From the NCBI GenBank assembly GCA_040757775.1, contig JBFLWQ010000012.1, forward strand, positions 1-64,000: a stretch of DNA of 64,000 nt, written 5' to 3'. The notes beneath the pieces were generated by a model, which saw only the letters and a program-made list of their open reading frames with translations, made no database searches and was not told where the DNA came from. A program made the position numbers and the translations under genes. Of the stretch, positions 62,446 through 64,000 are shown piece after piece; position 1 is the stretch's first letter; the number at the start of each line of letters is the position of its first letter. This DNA comes from Thermodesulfobacteriota bacterium. GTDB lineage: Bacteria > Desulfobacterota > UBA8473.

Positions 62446-64000
62446 CTAAGCAGTTACAGTGTTTCTCAAGTTGTAATTTCCTATCAGAAAATTCTTTGCC
62501 AATGCCTCAACACTGGCTTCATTATTCATCAACATATCCATCTGGCGGGTGAACTGGAGCAGTCGTCCAATCACGTCCAGTTTATCTTCAATAAGAGACA
62601 TCTCGTGTTTTTGGTAACGGGCGTCTACCCGGTCTCCGGTGACCTCAACTGTAAAATCAAGTGATTGAAAGATTATAGCAATAGCCCGGACACGTCTGTT
62701 TCTGCGGATATCGTCGGCAGCACCACCCTTGAAAGAGAATGTTATATAATTCATGCTAGGTGTCGGACTACAGTAGGAATCCAGTATGCTGTAATGGTAG
62801 CCCACGCGGGAGCTAAAATTTAGATATTTGTCAGAAATAATGGCATAGCTGCGATCACCGAACCTTTCTGCTTTAGAAGGAGGGGAGAGCATCTGCTCTC
62901 TCATAACAGATAAAAAGCCTTTAAACTCCACAGGGCGTAATTGACTTTTCTGAAAATCTTCATGCATTATTCCTCTAAGGAGGGCATTGAAGGGAATCGA
63001 AGCAATCTTATCAGGAGGTACACTTTTGAGATGCACGTTGGTTTCCGTTAGACCACCTCCCAAATCAATAACATACAGGTCGAGCGGAACGAAGTCCTTT
63101 AATTTAAAAGCTACTCCCTTTTTGTCAGACACAAAATCGCTGAGTTGAAACATCTCAGTATATGAGAATTCATGTACCATCCGGCTGATATCGTGAAGGG
63201 ACTGACAAAATGAGGGAGTGAAGTTGGGTGACTTGGGGTCCAGAAGATGCAAAGGTATAATCCAATCACTGACCCCCCTCAGAACCCTGTATACCGGTGT
63301 ATCCTTCATGGGGCATTCACAGGCATTCTGGAAGGACTCTAATTCAGGGACTATTCCCTGATATACCCTTCCTGAATAGGCATCCACGGTGACTTCCATA
63401 CCGGTGGGGATAGTGGCTGTGGCTACCCTGGCATTCACGATGGCAGGCACCGAGAACTCCCTTGCAAGAGATGCCATATGTCCTGCTATATTTCCCAGAT
63501 CGGTGATGATCGCCCTGGTTTTGTTCATGACCATAACAAACTTCGGGGATGAGTGCCTGGCCACCAGAACCGCCCCATCAGGGAAATTCAACAGATCTTG
63601 ATCTGAAGCTACATGAAATGCCGGTCCGAAACCTACCCCTGCAGAGGCTGTTCCCCCTTTTTCGATTAGGAGGGGGTATGCTGTCAAGACAGGGGTGAGG
63701 GGATAGCCTTTTCCATAGTCTTCTACGCGGAGGGGGCGGCTTTGCAGGATAAAGAGACGTCCGTACCTGTCGAGGGCCCACTCGATATCCTGGGGGGACC
63801 CATAGTGTTCCTCAAGTTTGAGGGCGTAGGCGGCAAGAATATCAATCTCTTCCTGTGATAGGCAAGGTTTATCCTGAAACTTATCTTCCACAGGAACTTC
63901 CATCAAACCCCCATCGGGCTTACTGACCAACTTAACTGTCTTGTGGGAGATCTCGGCTGCTATTGTTTGTCGGTTTTTGTCTACCGTGTAATTGTCCGGT
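62446..64000 (-). CDS. PEP-synthase-like phosphohistidine protein, C-terminal ~518 residues (runs off the window)
   Basis: The frame stays open to the window edge; the ATP-grasp domain would lie beyond 64000. Visible from the N-terminal side: end of the ATP-grasp (DIEWALDRYG, LQSRPL), phosphohistidine domain with catalytic His in IAGHMASLARE, and the same unrecognised C-terminal domain as the protein at 26863-29526 (PLDLYVIDLGGG, RVGYHYS, DSYC, FKGGAAD, RRNRRVRAI). No PEP/pyruvate barrel. It lies 18 bp upstream of a Cache kinase. Sequence divergence between the two paralogs is clear but the motifs are invariant. Confidence 0.78.
   Translation of the reverse strand, partial: PDNYTVDKNRQTIAAEISHKTVKLVSKPDGGLMEVPVEDKFQDKPCLSQEEIDILAAYALKLEEHYGSPQDIEWALDRYGRLFILQSRPLRVEDYGKGYPLTPVLTAYPLLIEKGGTASAGVGFGPAFHVASDQDLLNFPDGAVLVARHSSPKFVMVMNKTRAIITDLGNIAGHMASLAREFSVPAIVNARVATATIPTGMEVTVDAYSGRVYQGIVPELESFQNACECPMKDTPVYRVLRGVSDWIIPLHLLDPKSPNFTPSFCQSLHDISRMVHEFSYTEMFQLSDFVSDKKGVAFKLKDFVPLDLYVIDLGGGLTETNVHLKSVPPDKIASIPFNALLRGIMHEDFQKSQLRPVEFKGFLSVMREQMLSPPSKAERFGDRSYAIISDKYLNFSSRVGYHYSILDSYCSPTPSMNYITFSFKGGAADDIRRNRRVRAIAIIFQSLDFTVEVTGDRVDARYQKHEMSLIEDKLDVIGRLLQFTRQMDMLMNNEASVEALAKNFLIGNYNLRNTVTA

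Overview
The window reads as chromosome of a strictly anaerobic, H2-metabolising Gram-negative bacterium, most like a syntrophic or sulfate-reducing Desulfobacterota (old Deltaproteobacteria). The pointers are a BadF/HgdC-type activase fragment, a NarI/HdrD-like (DsrMK-like) membrane redox pair, tandem DUF2889 genes, a tandem array of LivK-type binding proteins, a membrane pyrophosphatase, a large [NiFe]-hydrogenase/NADH-dehydrogenase-like operon with a complete hyp set, an acs/acetate module, many Cache-type sensor kinases and sigma-54 regulators, and the GTCGTAAAAAGTC palindromic repeats common in that group. This placement is inferred from gene content only. I see no rRNA, tRNA or CRISPR array.

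Layout. 1-6.1 kb (+, then -): end of an acyl-CoA dehydratase activase, the NarI/HdrD pair, a receiver plus kinase with a cysteine-rich insert, then an Rrf2 regulator and a B3/B4-like protein. 6.2-8.6 kb (-): PHP phosphoesterase, two DUF2889 proteins, a CBS-CBS-ACT protein. 9.2-14.5 kb (+): four tandem periplasmic binding proteins with no permease genes nearby. 14.7-17.1 kb (-): H+-pyrophosphatase. 17.6-29.5 kb (+): kinase, two receivers, kinase and NtrC-type activator, followed immediately by a consensus sigma-54 promoter driving a set of membrane proteins (TauE/SafE permease, small membrane proteins, bPH-like protein), a receiver and a PEP-synthase-like phosphohistidine protein. 29.5-46.5 kb (-): a 17-kb hydrogenase region in transcription order nuoE, nuoF-gltD fusion, nuoG-like, small subunit, large subunit, maturation protease, two-component pair, hypA, hypB, hypF, hypC, hypD, hypE. 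46.8-57 kb (-): acs, OFA-family MFS, kinase, receiver, DRTGG protein, GNAT-like protein, kinase. 57.6-64 kb: an orphan Cache sensor and a single-CBS protein (+) facing an NtrC regulator, a kinase and a second PEP-synthase-like protein (-, runs off the window).

The strongest new observation is regulatory. Three loci, the binding-protein array, the hydrogenase operon and the acs operon, share a sigma-54 -24/-12 element and, 104-106 bp upstream of it, the same dyad TGTAA[AC]C-N5-GTTTACA preceded by TTGAC. At the hydrogenase and acs operons the whole ~160-bp block is duplicated. This looks like an enhancer-promoter module linking substrate binding, acetate activation and H2 metabolism under one bacterial enhancer-binding protein; two candidate activators with intact GAFTGA loops lie in the window.

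The second notable system is a pair of paralogous loci (17.6-29.5 and 57.6-64 kb), each combining a near-identical Cache sensor, an NtrC activator and a PEP-synthase-like protein. That protein keeps the ATP-grasp and phosphohistidine domains but replaces the PEP/pyruvate barrel with an unrecognised, strongly conserved C-terminal domain. Other points: the hydrogenase flavoprotein is a NuoF-GltD/NfnB-like fusion, and a MITE has inserted in frame into the 5' end of the hydrogenase maturation protease gene.
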